Made by a program: the position numbers and the translations under genes. A DNA stretch of 40,726 nt from Dehalococcoidia bacterium. GTDB taxonomy: Bacteria; Chloroflexota; Dehalococcoidia; Lucifugimonadales; VXLM01. Under the pieces are notes generated by a model, which had not been told where the DNA came from, ran no database searches, and saw only the letters and a program-made list of their open reading frames with translations. Below are positions 16,959-25,143 of the stretch, piece by piece. Within the stretch, counting starts at the first letter, position 1, and each line of letters begins with the position of its first letter. The DNA is taken from positions 1 through 40,726 of the forward strand of contig VXLM01000027.1 of assembly GCA_009841605.1 (NCBI GenBank), read 5' to 3'.

Positions 16959-16992
16959 CCGCGCGCCCAATGAGGATGTCATGAGCGCGCGG
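16959..16992 (-). promoter_or_regulatory. Hairpin between the binding-protein and permease genes
   Basis: CCGCGCGC (16959-16966) and GCGCGCGG (16985-16992) are perfect 8-base GC arms around an 18-base loop, 17 bases after the binding-protein stop codon. No U-run follows, so it may act as a 3'-end stabiliser that lets the binding-protein message outnumber the permease message rather than as a true terminator. Confidence 0.5.
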
Positions 16993-17008
16993 CGTACTCT
17001 TAATTCGA

Positions 17009-18655
17009 CTACTCGTCCGACGACTCTTGCCAGGACCAGTCCTTGGCGTTCCAGTAGCCCTTGGGGCTTACATAGCCACCCTGTACAACCTCACCGGCTG
17101 CGAAGAAGCGTGGCATACTCTGCAGCTTTATCAGCGGCACGTCCTGGTTGACGACGATGTCGACGATATTGCGATAGGCTTCTGCTCTGACGTTGCGGTC
17201 CGTCGTGCTCTTCGCCTCATCGAATAGGCGCTCGATCTCAGGGTTGTAGTACCGCATTCCGTTGTTGCCCTTGAAGCCTTCCCTGTCGGAGTCGGCGCGG
17301 AACACGCTCTGCATCAGTCCGTCAGGGTCGGGCTCGCGGGTGTACCAAGCATCGCCAAGGTCGAATTCCTTGTGCTTGCCGGCCCAGCAGCGAGACTCCG
17401 GCCAATCTCCGGTGTCGCAGTCGACGCCGAACCAGACCTTGTCAAGCCACGTTGGGCTGTCCACAATCACGATCTCCATCTCGATGCCGGCCTCGGCCAG
17501 GTTCTGCTGGATCACCTCGGCCATCTTCTGAGTGACGGGAATGTTCTCCGGCATGTACTTCAACTGGAGAGGATTGTCCGGGCCATACCCGGCCTCGGCC
17601 AGAAGCGCCTTCGCCTTCTCAACATCTCTCGCCGGGCACTCGAACGGCAGGTATGCCCAGTGCGATTCGAGGATCGGGTTACAGCTGACATCGCCCAGGC
17701 CAAAGTAGATCGCGCTGTTGATGGCATCTGCGTCGACCGCAAGCTGGACTGCCTTCCGCACCCTCACGTCCGTCATCGGACCCTCGCGGGTGTTGAAGAT
17801 GACTGTCATGTAGGAGGCGGTGATTCCGTCTCGCTGCTGCAACAACTGGACACCCGGAGTCGTGGCGAGTCTGGCGACCTGCTCCAAGGGCACGTCAACC
17901 GCAAAGTCGATCTCGCCGCTGCGTACCGCGGCCATTCGCGTCTGCGGGTCTTTGATCGGAAGAATGAAGACCTTCTCCGGCCTCACATTGAGGATGTCCT
18001 GGTCGAAGTAGTCGTCAAACTTCTCGAGCTCCAGTTTATCGTCGACCACCTGGCTCACGAACTTGTACGGCCCGGTCCCGATGGGATTGGTGTCGATCTG
18101 ACCGATGCTGCCCTCGTCGACGATGGCCAGCGACCAGTGGGCCATGGACGGAAGGAAGACAGGACTTGCCTTATCAAGAACGACGGTGAACTCGTAGTCA
18201 CCCGTCGCACTGAACGAGACAACGTCGTTTAGCTCGCCCTTGCAGCGTCCCTTGTCGGCAATCTCGTTCCTGCATCGGTTCCAACTGTACTCGATGTCAG
18301 CAGCCGTCAGTTCCTTGCCGTTGTGGAACTTGACGTCGTCACGAATCTTGAATGTATACGTGAGTCCGTCATCCGAAACTTCCCAGCTTTCGGCGATGTC
18401 CGGCTTCGGGTCCATCATCGTCGCGTCATACTGGAGAAGACGGTTGTATATCATCTCCGAGAAGATGATGTCCGTGCCCGACTGGCTCTTCGCCGCGTCC
18501 AGGAACTGGACCTCACCTCCATTTCCGACACGGAGAACCGAATCAGCCGAAGGTCCATCTCCGGCGTCTCCGTCATCTTCGTCACGCTCACAGGCAGCCA
18601 AAACCAGGGCCGTTAGCGCGAACGCAATCAATACCGCTCGACCTACTTTGAGCAT
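17009..18655 (-). CDS. ABC importer solute-binding lipoprotein (family 5, peptide/opine type)
   Basis: A 548-residue extracytoplasmic lipoprotein. The ATG at 18655 is chosen because GGGAGG lies 9 bases upstream and a signal peptide with the lipobox V-L-A-A-C follows; the frame opens to 18736 without signal-like sequence. After an acidic linker comes the family 5 fold. Its hallmarks are I-A-E-S-W-E-V-S-D-D-G-L-T-Y-T-F near residue 117, K-F-H-N-G-K-E-L-T-A-A-D, and late Y-N-P-E-I. Family 5 proteins deliver oligopeptides, opines, nickel-chelates or oligosaccharides to DppBC-type permeases. It is first in the operon with the two permeases. Substrate class cannot be told from sequence. Confidence 0.92.
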   Translation of the reverse strand: MLKVGRAVLIAFALTALVLAACERDEDDGDAGDGPSADSVLRVGNGGEVQFLDAAKSQSGTDIIFSEMIYNRLLQYDATMMDPKPDIAESWEVSDDGLTYTFKIRDDVKFHNGKELTAADIEYSWNRCRNEIADKGRCKGELNDVVSFSATGDYEFTVVLDKASPVFLPSMAHWSLAIVDEGSIGQIDTNPIGTGPYKFVSQVVDDKLELEKFDDYFDQDILNVRPEKVFILPIKDPQTRMAAVRSGEIDFAVDVPLEQVARLATTPGVQLLQQRDGITASYMTVIFNTREGPMTDVRVRKAVQLAVDADAINSAIYFGLGDVSCNPILESHWAYLPFECPARDVEKAKALLAEAGYGPDNPLQLKYMPENIPVTQKMAEVIQQNLAEAGIEMEIVIVDSPTWLDKVWFGVDCDTGDWPESRCWAGKHKEFDLGDAWYTREPDPDGLMQSVFRADSDREGFKGNNGMRYYNPEIERLFDEAKSTTDRNVRAEAYRNIVDIVVNQDVPLIKLQSMPRFFAAGEVVQGGYVSPKGYWNAKDWSWQESSDE

Positions 18656-18701
18656 CGAAGTGCACCTCCCAATGATCTGTGGCCAACTTTCAAGCGGCGT
18701 A

Positions 18702-18730
18702 ATCATATATGCAAAAAATTGTTCTATCAA
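18702..18730 (-). promoter_or_regulatory. Promoter of the ABC importer operon
   Basis: On the minus strand TTGATA (18730-18725) and TATGAT (18707-18702) each match five of six consensus bases and are 17 bases apart. Transcription would start near 18695, about 40 bases before the ATG. Confidence 0.65.
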
Positions 18731-18849
18731 CCCCACGATCCCAACTAAGTATCAGATTCGGCAACAGCTTCAATTGAAACCTGCGTCGAATTGCGCCACC
18801 GTCTCTGTCAAACTTGCCACCTCGGCTCACCATCTGAGCGCAGTCTAGG

Positions 18850-18855
18850 TATAAT
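18850..18855 (+). promoter_or_regulatory. Candidate -10 box of the P-loop-like/aldo-keto operon
   Basis: A perfect TATAAT lies 36 bases before the ATG at 18892. No good -35 hexamer is at the right distance, so the promoter may need an activator, or the match may be fortuitous. Confidence 0.4.
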
Positions 18856-18891
18856 GGTGCGCACTCTCAAACTCCAGCGAGGAGAATACCA

Positions 18892-19599
18892 ATGAGGCTC
18901 ATACTGGTCGGATGCGAATACGCGGGAACGACGACTCTGGCGGAGGAAATCGTCAAGTGGCGTGACAAGGTCATGGGCCCGCCCACTCCACTCGGAATTG
19001 TCACGTATCACGATCACTTCACGCCTCCATGGTTCGGACACTGGGACGAAATCCCCGATGACGACCTGAAGAAATACATGGAGCTCGGCCCTGCCCTCAA
19101 AGAGATGTTCACCCGCTACCAGTTTGCCTACCATCTCTCACCCCAGCTCTACCGCGACAGCGACCATATCCTCGTGGGATTTCATATCGAGGAGGCCGTA
19201 TACGCCCCTCTGTACTACGGCTACGGCAAGGCCGGCGAGTACGGCGACCGGGAGAGCATGGCGCGAAGCATCGAAAAGGAAATCATCGAGCAGGGCCCCG
19301 ACACCGTGATAATTCACGTCAAGGCGTCGGCAGACGTCATTCGCAAACGCATGGATGAGTCTCCGCACGACCGAGGTGTCATTCAAGAGGACGACATCGA
19401 GCACATCCTGGAGAGATTCGCCTACCACTACGGCCATTCCCTGCTGCGCTACCGCTTCGAGCTCGACACAACCGAAAGTACGGTCGAAGAGACCATGTGC
19501 GAGTTCGTTGAGAAATACGAGCCGCTCATATCCGACCGCGACCGGCTCCGAATGCAGGTGCGCGCCCTCCTGCACCCGGAGCTATTTCAAAAGGACTGA
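18892..19599 (+). CDS. Unassigned P-loop-like (kinase-fold) protein with altered Walker A
   Basis: A 235-residue, probably cytoplasmic protein that I cannot place in a named family. It starts M-R-L-I-L-V-G-C-E-Y-A-G-T-T-T-L-A, the position and pattern of a Walker A loop in small nucleotide kinases, but the usual Lys is Thr. A mid segment T-V-I-I-H-V-K-A-S-A-D-V-I-R-K-R-M near residues 138-154 resembles the strand-helix before the lid of thymidylate- or adenylate-type kinases. GAGGAGA precedes the ATG. The gene ends 13 bases before the aldo/keto reductase, so they share an operon. Whether it binds nucleotide at all is open because of the missing Lys. Alternatives are a degenerate kinase or a sulfotransferase-like P-loop protein, which often uses a different loop. 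Confidence 0.65.
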   Translation: MRLILVGCEYAGTTTLAEEIVKWRDKVMGPPTPLGIVTYHDHFTPPWFGHWDEIPDDDLKKYMELGPALKEMFTRYQFAYHLSPQLYRDSDHILVGFHIEEAVYAPLYYGYGKAGEYGDRESMARSIEKEIIEQGPDTVIIHVKASADVIRKRMDESPHDRGVIQEDDIEHILERFAYHYGHSLLRYRFELDTTESTVEETMCEFVEKYEPLISDRDRLRMQVRALLHPELFQKD

Positions 19600-19612
19600 G
19601 ACTCCGCGGCAG

Positions 19613-20611
19613 ATGGTACACCCCCTCGACACGGCGGAGATTGGGAATACCGGCATCCGGGTTACTCGACTCGGCATCGGGGGTGCGCCCATCGGCAGCC
19701 TGTTCCGTACCGTAAGCGACGAAGATGCCGTCGCCACCGTTCGGCGCGGCTTGGAACTTGGCCTGAACTATATAGACACAGCTCCCCTTTACGGTCACGG
19801 CGTCAGCGAGACGCGCTTGGGCCGCGCTCTCTTGGACATACCTCGCCATAGCTTCATCATCTCGACGAAAGTAGGACGTGTTCTCAATCCCGTCGATATC
19901 GCGCCAAGCAGTCCGCACTTCCAATCGCTTCCGAAGATGGATCCGGTATTCGACTACAGCCGGGACGGTATTCTTCGTTCGCTGGAAGAGAGCCTGAAAC
20001 GACTCAACCTCGACCGTATCGACATCGCCTACATTCACGACGCTGACGACCATTGGGAACAGGCCATAGGTGAGGCCTATCCCACGCTGGCCGATCTGCG
20101 TTCCCAAGGCGTCGTTAGGGCCATCGGCGTCGGGATGAACCAGTGGGAGATGGAGGCTCGTTTCGCCCGCGCGGGCGACTTCGACTGTTTCCTTCTGGCA
20201 GGCCGCTACACACTGCTCGACCAATCGAGTTTGGCTGAGCTAATGCCCGTGTGCCTTGAGAGGAACGTCAGCCTGGTACTTGGAGGACCTTACAACTCCG
20301 GCATCCTCGCATCGGACATCGGTCCCCGATCCACCTACGATTACGAGGTCGCCCCACCGGAAATCACAGAGAGGGCCCACAAGATCAAAGCCGTCTGCGA
20401 CCGCCACGCCGTTCCACTCAAGGCCGCAGCCCTTCAGTTCGGCCTCCTGCACCCTGCGGTGGCCGCTACGATACCCGGCCCTCGCTCCGTTGCCGAGGTG
20501 GAGGAGAATTTCCACATGGCAAGCCACCCAATTCCAACCGACCTCTGGGCCGAGCTAAAGCACGAGGGACTGATCGACCCGCTAGCCCCGGTTGGAGAAT
20601 CGCAGGAGTAA
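19613..20611 (+). CDS. Aldo/keto reductase (aldose 1-dehydrogenase-like)
   Basis: A 332-residue cytoplasmic NAD(P)-dependent oxidoreductase with a TIM-barrel fold. The ATG at 19613 is chosen because it falls 13 bases after the upstream stop codon; the open frame further left overlaps the preceding gene out of phase. Family signs are F-G-x-like I-G-G-A-P-I-G, then D-T-A-P-L-Y-G-H-G-V-S-E (catalytic Asp and Tyr), S-T-K-V-G-R (catalytic Lys) and Y-I-H-D-A-D-D (the catalytic-His position). The pattern I-S-T-K-V-G-R with a downstream Y-I-H-D-A-D is that of D-threo-aldose 1-dehydrogenase/L-fucose dehydrogenase and pyridoxal dehydrogenase relatives. A sugar oxidation role is inferred. It is cotranscribed with the unassigned P-loop-like gene. 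Confidence 0.88.
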   Translation: MVHPLDTAEIGNTGIRVTRLGIGGAPIGSLFRTVSDEDAVATVRRGLELGLNYIDTAPLYGHGVSETRLGRALLDIPRHSFIISTKVGRVLNPVDIAPSSPHFQSLPKMDPVFDYSRDGILRSLEESLKRLNLDRIDIAYIHDADDHWEQAIGEAYPTLADLRSQGVVRAIGVGMNQWEMEARFARAGDFDCFLLAGRYTLLDQSSLAELMPVCLERNVSLVLGGPYNSGILASDIGPRSTYDYEVAPPEITERAHKIKAVCDRHAVPLKAAALQFGLLHPAVAATIPGPRSVAEVEENFHMASHPIPTDLWAELKHEGLIDPLAPVGESQE

Positions 20612-20660
20612 CGCCTCCGACTAAGAGGATGTTGCGAAGGATTTAACCAGCAATGTCATA

Positions 20661-20717
20661 CGTTCGCCCTGAGCCTGTCGAAGGGCAATTCATGGTTCGA
20701 CATGCTCACCATGAACG
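20661..20717. repeat. Dispersed palindrome, CGTTCGCCCTGAGCC family
   Basis: An imperfect inverted repeat: CGTTCGCCCTGAGCCTGTCG on the left and CGACATGCTCACCATGAACG on the right, with an internal GCCCT/AGGGC pair. A fragment of the same element starts at 40030. It fills the gap between the aldo/keto reductase and the convergent polyprenyl synthase gene and could act as a bidirectional terminator. Confidence 0.65.
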
Positions 20718-20767
20718 ATTTTTACAGACTTTGGAAACACCCTCTAATATCGATGCCGACACGGGGA

Positions 20768-21832
20768 CTAGTGCTCGCGAACAAGAAGAAACGTGACCAG
20801 TTCCTCGATATCTGCGCGAGCGCCCGAGGGTAATTCGACTCCTGCAAGCCGTTCCAGAGCCCGATCGCAGTGCTCCGCGGCGAGAGAGTTGGCGTACGCC
20901 TCAGTGCCCAAGGTGTCCATGATGTCCAGCACCGCGTCGACATCGGTGTCCTCAACCGTCTCTTGGGCATAGATGCCGTCGAGTATCCGCTTCTTAGTAC
21001 CGTCAGCTTGCGACATGGCGTGAACTATGGGCAATGAGTTTTTCTTACGCCGAATGTCGGCTCCAACAGGTTTCCCCGTTGTCTTCTCCTGGCTCCAGAT
21101 GCCAAGAACGTCATCGCGTATTTGGAAAACATAGCCAAGAGACCGACCGCACTCGCGGAAGCTCTCAATGACTTCGCTGTCGTCGGTGCCCATTATCGCG
21201 CCAACGTGCATGGGTGTCCGGATCAGCGCGCCGGTCTTTCGAGAAATCATGTCCAGGTAGCTCTTCATCCCGATATCCGAGCGGCCTTCGAAGGCCACGT
21301 CGAGGTACTGGCCTTCGATCATTTCGAGCGACGCCTCAGTCAGGACTCTGTTTACTGTGACCATATCGACCGCTGAAACGGAGTCGCCACGCTGTCCCTC
21401 TATCGAGGTGTCTGCGACGATACGCATGACGTTCCCCGCGGTCAGCGCTATTGGTTCACCCCAGACTTTCCAAACTGTGGGCCGATGCCGCCGGTACTCG
21501 TCACGGTCTTGAATGTCATCGTGAATCAGCGAGAAGTTATGGATAAGCTCAAGTGACGTCGCAGGAGGTAGCGCGCGCTTATATTCCCCGCAAACTGCCT
21601 CGCAGGTGAGCAGGCACAACGTGGGTCTCAACGCCTTGCCCTGAGGAGCGGACACCGGCGCGCCGCTCTCGTCCGACCACCCCATCGCGTACCTGAGTAT
21701 CGAATACAAGAACGAGGTGGAGTCGGACAGCCGGTCCCGCAGGGCGGAGTCAATCGACTCTTGGTAACGCTGGAAGACGGCGGGAAGCGATGTAGGTGGA
21801 GTGGTCGATTGGTCAGGGACGACGTTGGTCAC
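20768..21832 (-). CDS. Polyprenyl (farnesyl/geranylgeranyl) diphosphate synthase
   Basis: A 354-residue trans-isoprenyl diphosphate synthase that condenses isopentenyl diphosphate onto an allylic diphosphate. The first aspartate motif is L-I-H-D-D-I-Q-D-R-D near residue 101, and the second is Q-I-R-D-D-V-L-G near 239, with the last Asp replaced by Gly as in many bacterial C20 enzymes. Other hallmarks are G-K-A-L-R-P-T-L (substrate Lys/Arg) and K-T-G-A-L-I. There is no two-residue insertion in the first motif, and a Phe sits five residues before it, a position where an aromatic residue tends to limit chain length; product length (C15 or C20) is inferred only. The start is GTG at 21832, with GGGGAGG seven to eight bases upstream. 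It supplies precursors for carotenoids, quinones or membrane lipids. Confidence 0.92.
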   Translation of the reverse strand: MTNVVPDQSTTPPTSLPAVFQRYQESIDSALRDRLSDSTSFLYSILRYAMGWSDESGAPVSAPQGKALRPTLCLLTCEAVCGEYKRALPPATSLELIHNFSLIHDDIQDRDEYRRHRPTVWKVWGEPIALTAGNVMRIVADTSIEGQRGDSVSAVDMVTVNRVLTEASLEMIEGQYLDVAFEGRSDIGMKSYLDMISRKTGALIRTPMHVGAIMGTDDSEVIESFRECGRSLGYVFQIRDDVLGIWSQEKTTGKPVGADIRRKKNSLPIVHAMSQADGTKKRILDGIYAQETVEDTDVDAVLDIMDTLGTEAYANSLAAEHCDRALERLAGVELPSGARADIEELVTFLLVREH

Positions 21833-22151
21833 TCAAAGACCTCCCCGTCTGCCGGTTCTCACCGTTGCAGGTAAGTCGAACTTGAAATCAGTGGCTCTGG
21901 ACCGCAAGCGCAAGCTCCCCTGCCGGCGGACGGGATGTGCATGTCGTTTGACGGATAGATCGTAGCAACGGCCCTTCAAGCATGTCAACGGAAACTTACC
22001 GAGCCGGAATCATTTGACACGGCACTATGCCTTTCCTATACTGCTTCCGGTGCCTCGACCGACGAGGTAGTGCGCTAACGGACCGTGATGTGGGACTGTT
22101 GCGGATGATGAAGAAGAGAGGGATCGGCGAAATCCTCCTACAGGGAGTACG
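21833..22151. other. 319-base divergent intergenic region
   Basis: It separates the polyprenyl synthase (-) from the VOC gene (+). It holds the synthase's GGGGAGG ribosome-binding site next to 21840, one strong plus-strand promoter at 22014-22042 and then a leader of about 100 bases. I see no open reading frame of interest, no riboswitch consensus and no repeat. Confidence 0.6.
22014..22042 (+). promoter_or_regulatory. Strong promoter of the VOC gene
   Basis: TTGACA (22014-22019), perfect consensus, and TATACT (22037-22042), five of six, are spaced by the ideal 17 bases. Transcription would begin near 22049 and leave a leader of about 100 bases before the ATG at 22152. Confidence 0.75.
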
Positions 22152-22631
22152 ATGGCGAAGCTGAAGCACATAGCGATTGCAAGTCAGGATCCGAAGAAGA
22201 CGGCGGAGTTCTACCGTTCCGTCTTCGGACTCAAGCAAGTAGGCAATGTGGAAGGTGACAACGCGGAGGGCGTCTACCTTACCGACGGCGACATAAGCAT
22301 TGCAATACTGAAATTCAAGAACGAGACGCTGGCCGGTCTGGACTATGGGGTGGAGTACAGCGGACTGCACCACATCGGGTTCCAGGTCGATGACTTGTCG
22401 GACGCCGACGCCCGGTTGCAGGCTGCAGAAGTGGAACCCAGTTCGGACATCAATTCAGTACGTAGATCGGAGATGGGGGAAGGGCATGGCGGACGAAACG
22501 TCGCCCTCAACTATGCCGGACCCGATGGTGTCCTGATCGACGTTTCCCAGATCGGCTGGGTCGGCGCGGGCGCCAAGAAGGCTGGCAAGAACGGCACTCA
22601 CCCCACCAACGGGGCCTCTCCCGGCAAGTAG
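22152..22631 (+). CDS. VOC superfamily protein (glyoxalase/dioxygenase-like)
   Basis: A 159-residue protein of the vicinal oxygen chelate fold, built from two beta-alpha-beta-beta-beta modules. Visible signs are K-H-I-A-I-A-S-Q-D at the N-terminus (metal-ligand His6), F-Y-R-S-V-F-G-L near 27-34 (the usual F-Y-x-x-V-F-G-L turn) and L-H-H-I-G-F-Q-V-D-D near residue 74 (second His). The final acidic ligand position is not clear, since the last strand reads G-V-L-I-D-V-S. The C-terminal 20 residues are Lys/Gly-rich and look unstructured. AGGGAG precedes the ATG. Family members are glyoxalases, ring-cleavage dioxygenases, methylmalonyl-CoA epimerases and resistance proteins; I cannot choose among them. 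A strong promoter drives it. Confidence 0.85.
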   Translation: MAKLKHIAIASQDPKKTAEFYRSVFGLKQVGNVEGDNAEGVYLTDGDISIAILKFKNETLAGLDYGVEYSGLHHIGFQVDDLSDADARLQAAEVEPSSDINSVRRSEMGEGHGGRNVALNYAGPDGVLIDVSQIGWVGAGAKKAGKNGTHPTNGASPGK

Positions 22632-22718
22632 GCTTTCCCCTTTCCCTGAAGTCATGGTGAAGCAAGCCGAGCTGCTAGGCTGCTATGCCCAACTCCGGAT
22701 CTACTTTTTCTGCTCTCT

Positions 22719-24995
22719 CTAGCCGCTCCCGTGGAGCAGGTTCAACGCAGACCCTGCCTTGAACCATTCCACCTGAGACTCTGCGAAAGAGTGGTCAAGC
22801 TCTAGTCGGTCCTCGCTGCCGTCCGCATGCTTGATGACGCACGTGACGGGCTTGTTCTCCGTCAGCTTGTCTAGGTCGATGAGGCTAATTCGATCGTCCT
22901 CGCGGATGAGGTCATAGTCCGCGGCGTCCCGGAATGTCAATGGCAGCAACCCCTGCTTCTTGAGATTCGTCTCGTGGATACGCGCGAAGCTCCGCGCTAT
23001 GATCGCCGCCCCGCCAAGAAGCCTTGGAGACAGCGCGGCATGTTCCCGGCTGCTCCCCTCACCGTAGTTGGAATCACCGATCACCACCCATCGAAGTCCA
23101 TCGTCGCGATATGACGTTGCTATTCGAGAGATCGCCTGACCCGTCTCGCCGGTGACGACGTTCTTGCCCTTGCCCGTCTCGCCGGTGAAGGCATTAATGC
23201 CTCCCATGAACATGTTCTCCGAAAACTTGCTCAGGTGGCCGCGATACCGCAGCCATGGCCCAGCTGGGGAGATGTGGTCGGTCGTCGTCTTCCCTGACGT
23301 CTTCATCAAGACCGGCAGATCGACGTAGTCCTCGCCGTCCCAAGGTTCCCACGGCTGGAGTAGCTCAATCCGCTCGCTCTTCGGATCTACGGATATTTCG
23401 ATGCTGCCACCGTTCTCCGGCGGCGCGAAGAAAGCGGGATTCCCGGCGTCGAACCCCTTGGAGGGAACTTCCGGGGCATCTTGGGGAGGCTCCAACCTGA
23501 AGGATTCCCCGCTCTCGTCGGTCAATTCATCCGTAAGCGGGTTGAACGACAACTTCCCCGATATCGCAAACGCCGTAACGATCTCGGGGCTCGCGATGAA
23601 GTTCATCGTCTCGGAACGCCCGTCGTTACGACGTGGGAAGTTGCGGTTGTAGGACGTGACGATGGTATTTGGGACTCCGTCGAGCACCTTCTCGCGCTTC
23701 CACTGTCCAATGCACGGTCCACACGCATTCGCCAACACGGTGCCGTCGATTTCTTTGAGCGCTCCCATCTGACCGTCCCGCTCGATGGTCGCCCTGACCT
23801 GCTCCGAGCCCGGAGTCACCATGAACTCAGCGCTGGACTTCAGACCATGCGCGCTCGCCTGCTGTGCAACGTCGGCTGCCCTGCTCATATCTTCGTACGA
23901 CGAGTTGGTGCAGCTTCCTATGAGCGCAGTCTGAATCTCGTCGATGAACCCGTTAGTCTCATCATTCACTTCAGCCGCGAGTGCAGATATGGGCCGCGCC
24001 CGATCGGGAGAGTGTGGCCCCACGACATGCGGCTCCAGTTTCGAGAGGTCGATCTCCACCACCCGGTCGTAGTAGTTAGCTGGGTCGGCCTCGACTTCGG
24101 GATCGGGAGTCAAGAGGTCCCGATTCTCCTCGGCGAGACGCCCAATGGCTGCTCTTCGAGTTGCATTGAGGTACTTGGTCATACGGCTGTCGTGCGCGAA
24201 GATCGACGTCGTCGCGCCGATCTCGGCCCCCATATTCGTGATGGTTGCCTTGCCGGTGCAGCTTATCGAACTTGCGCCCGGCCCGAAGTACTCCAGGATA
24301 GCGTTGGTGCCACCGGATACCGTCAGTTCCCCCGCCACTCTGAGAATCACGTCCTTCGGGGCCGTCCACCCGTTCTTCTCGCCGGTCAGATATACTCCCA
24401 CATGCCTCGGATAGAGCACCTCCCACGGCAGGCCCGCCATCACCTCAACGGCGTCCGCTCCGCCGACACCCACGGCGCAGGCCCCAAGTCCACCGGCATT
24501 CGGCGTGTGAGAGTCCGTCCCGATGATGAGTGCTCCGGGGTATGAGTAATTCTCCAATACCACTTGGTGAATGATGCCCGCGCCCGGCCCCCAGAAGCCT
24601 GCCCCATACTTCGCGGCGGCGTTCTTCAAAAACTCATAGACCTCCTTGTTCTCTTCCATCGACTGAACGAGGTCGATTCCGCCCTCCACTCTGGCCTGTA
24701 TGAGGTGATCGCAGTGGACGGTCGTGGGAACGGCCACACTCTCGCGCATGGTCTGCATGAAATTGAGCATCACCGTCTGTCCCAATACGTCCTGAAGCGC
24801 AACGCGGTCGGGGTTGAGCGACAGTTGGCTCACTCCCGGCTCAAATTCCTGGTCCTCCGGGTCGACGAGGTGCCCCAGAAGGATCTTGTCGGCCAGAGTC
24901 AAAGGTCGTCCAACTCTCTTGCGGACGACTTCGAGGTTCTTTCGCATGGTCGCGTAGGTGTTGGCTACCATGAGGGGCGTGGACGCGACTTGCAT
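22719..24995 (-). CDS. Aconitate hydratase
   Basis: A 758-residue aconitase of the mitochondrial-like branch, converting citrate to isocitrate in the TCA cycle. The three cluster cysteines sit in I-G-S-C-T-N-S-S-Y-E-D and C-G-P-C-I-G-Q-W. Substrate-site motifs include P-T-T-V-H-C-D-H-L, T-D-S-H-T-P-N and, in the C-terminal swivel domain, G-D-S-N-Y-G-E-G-S-S-R-E-H-A and A-R-S-F-A-R-I-H-E-T-N. Length and order match the family. The ATG has AAGGAGAAGG upstream. It is the only TCA-cycle gene in the window and follows the ferredoxin gene on the same strand, but a hairpin lies between them, so it probably has its own transcript or depends on read-through. Confidence 0.97.
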   Translation of the reverse strand: MQVASTPLMVANTYATMRKNLEVVRKRVGRPLTLADKILLGHLVDPEDQEFEPGVSQLSLNPDRVALQDVLGQTVMLNFMQTMRESVAVPTTVHCDHLIQARVEGGIDLVQSMEENKEVYEFLKNAAAKYGAGFWGPGAGIIHQVVLENYSYPGALIIGTDSHTPNAGGLGACAVGVGGADAVEVMAGLPWEVLYPRHVGVYLTGEKNGWTAPKDVILRVAGELTVSGGTNAILEYFGPGASSISCTGKATITNMGAEIGATTSIFAHDSRMTKYLNATRRAAIGRLAEENRDLLTPDPEVEADPANYYDRVVEIDLSKLEPHVVGPHSPDRARPISALAAEVNDETNGFIDEIQTALIGSCTNSSYEDMSRAADVAQQASAHGLKSSAEFMVTPGSEQVRATIERDGQMGALKEIDGTVLANACGPCIGQWKREKVLDGVPNTIVTSYNRNFPRRNDGRSETMNFIASPEIVTAFAISGKLSFNPLTDELTDESGESFRLEPPQDAPEVPSKGFDAGNPAFFAPPENGGSIEISVDPKSERIELLQPWEPWDGEDYVDLPVLMKTSGKTTTDHISPAGPWLRYRGHLSKFSENMFMGGINAFTGETGKGKNVVTGETGQAISRIATSYRDDGLRWVVIGDSNYGEGSSREHAALSPRLLGGAAIIARSFARIHETNLKKQGLLPLTFRDAADYDLIREDDRISLIDLDKLTENKPVTCVIKHADGSEDRLELDHSFAESQVEWFKAGSALNLLHGSG

Positions 24996-25085
24996 GTGTC
25001 CTTCTCCTTAGCTGAAAGTGGAGGAAAGTTTGGCAGCTTTCTGTTGGCCGCCATTGTCGCAAAAAACGAGTCGAGACACAAAGAA

Positions 25086-25112
25086 GACCCGGAGGCGAGT
25101 CACCTCCGGGTC
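25086..25112 (-). terminator. Intrinsic terminator after the ferredoxin gene
   Basis: GACCCGGAGG (25086-25095) and CCTCCGGGTC (25103-25112) form a perfect 10-base GC-rich stem with a 7-base loop. On the minus strand it is followed by TTCTTTGTGT, a loose T-rich tract. It starts 32 bases after the ferredoxin stop codon. Confidence 0.75.
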
Positions 25113-25143
25113 AGTGAGATTTTCCTTCGCTTGACGCTCCCGC

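Noticed and set aside
18850-18855. TATAAT as proof of a strong promoter for the 18892 gene
   Set aside because: No good -35 hexamer is at the right spacing, so it is listed only as a low-confidence -10 box.
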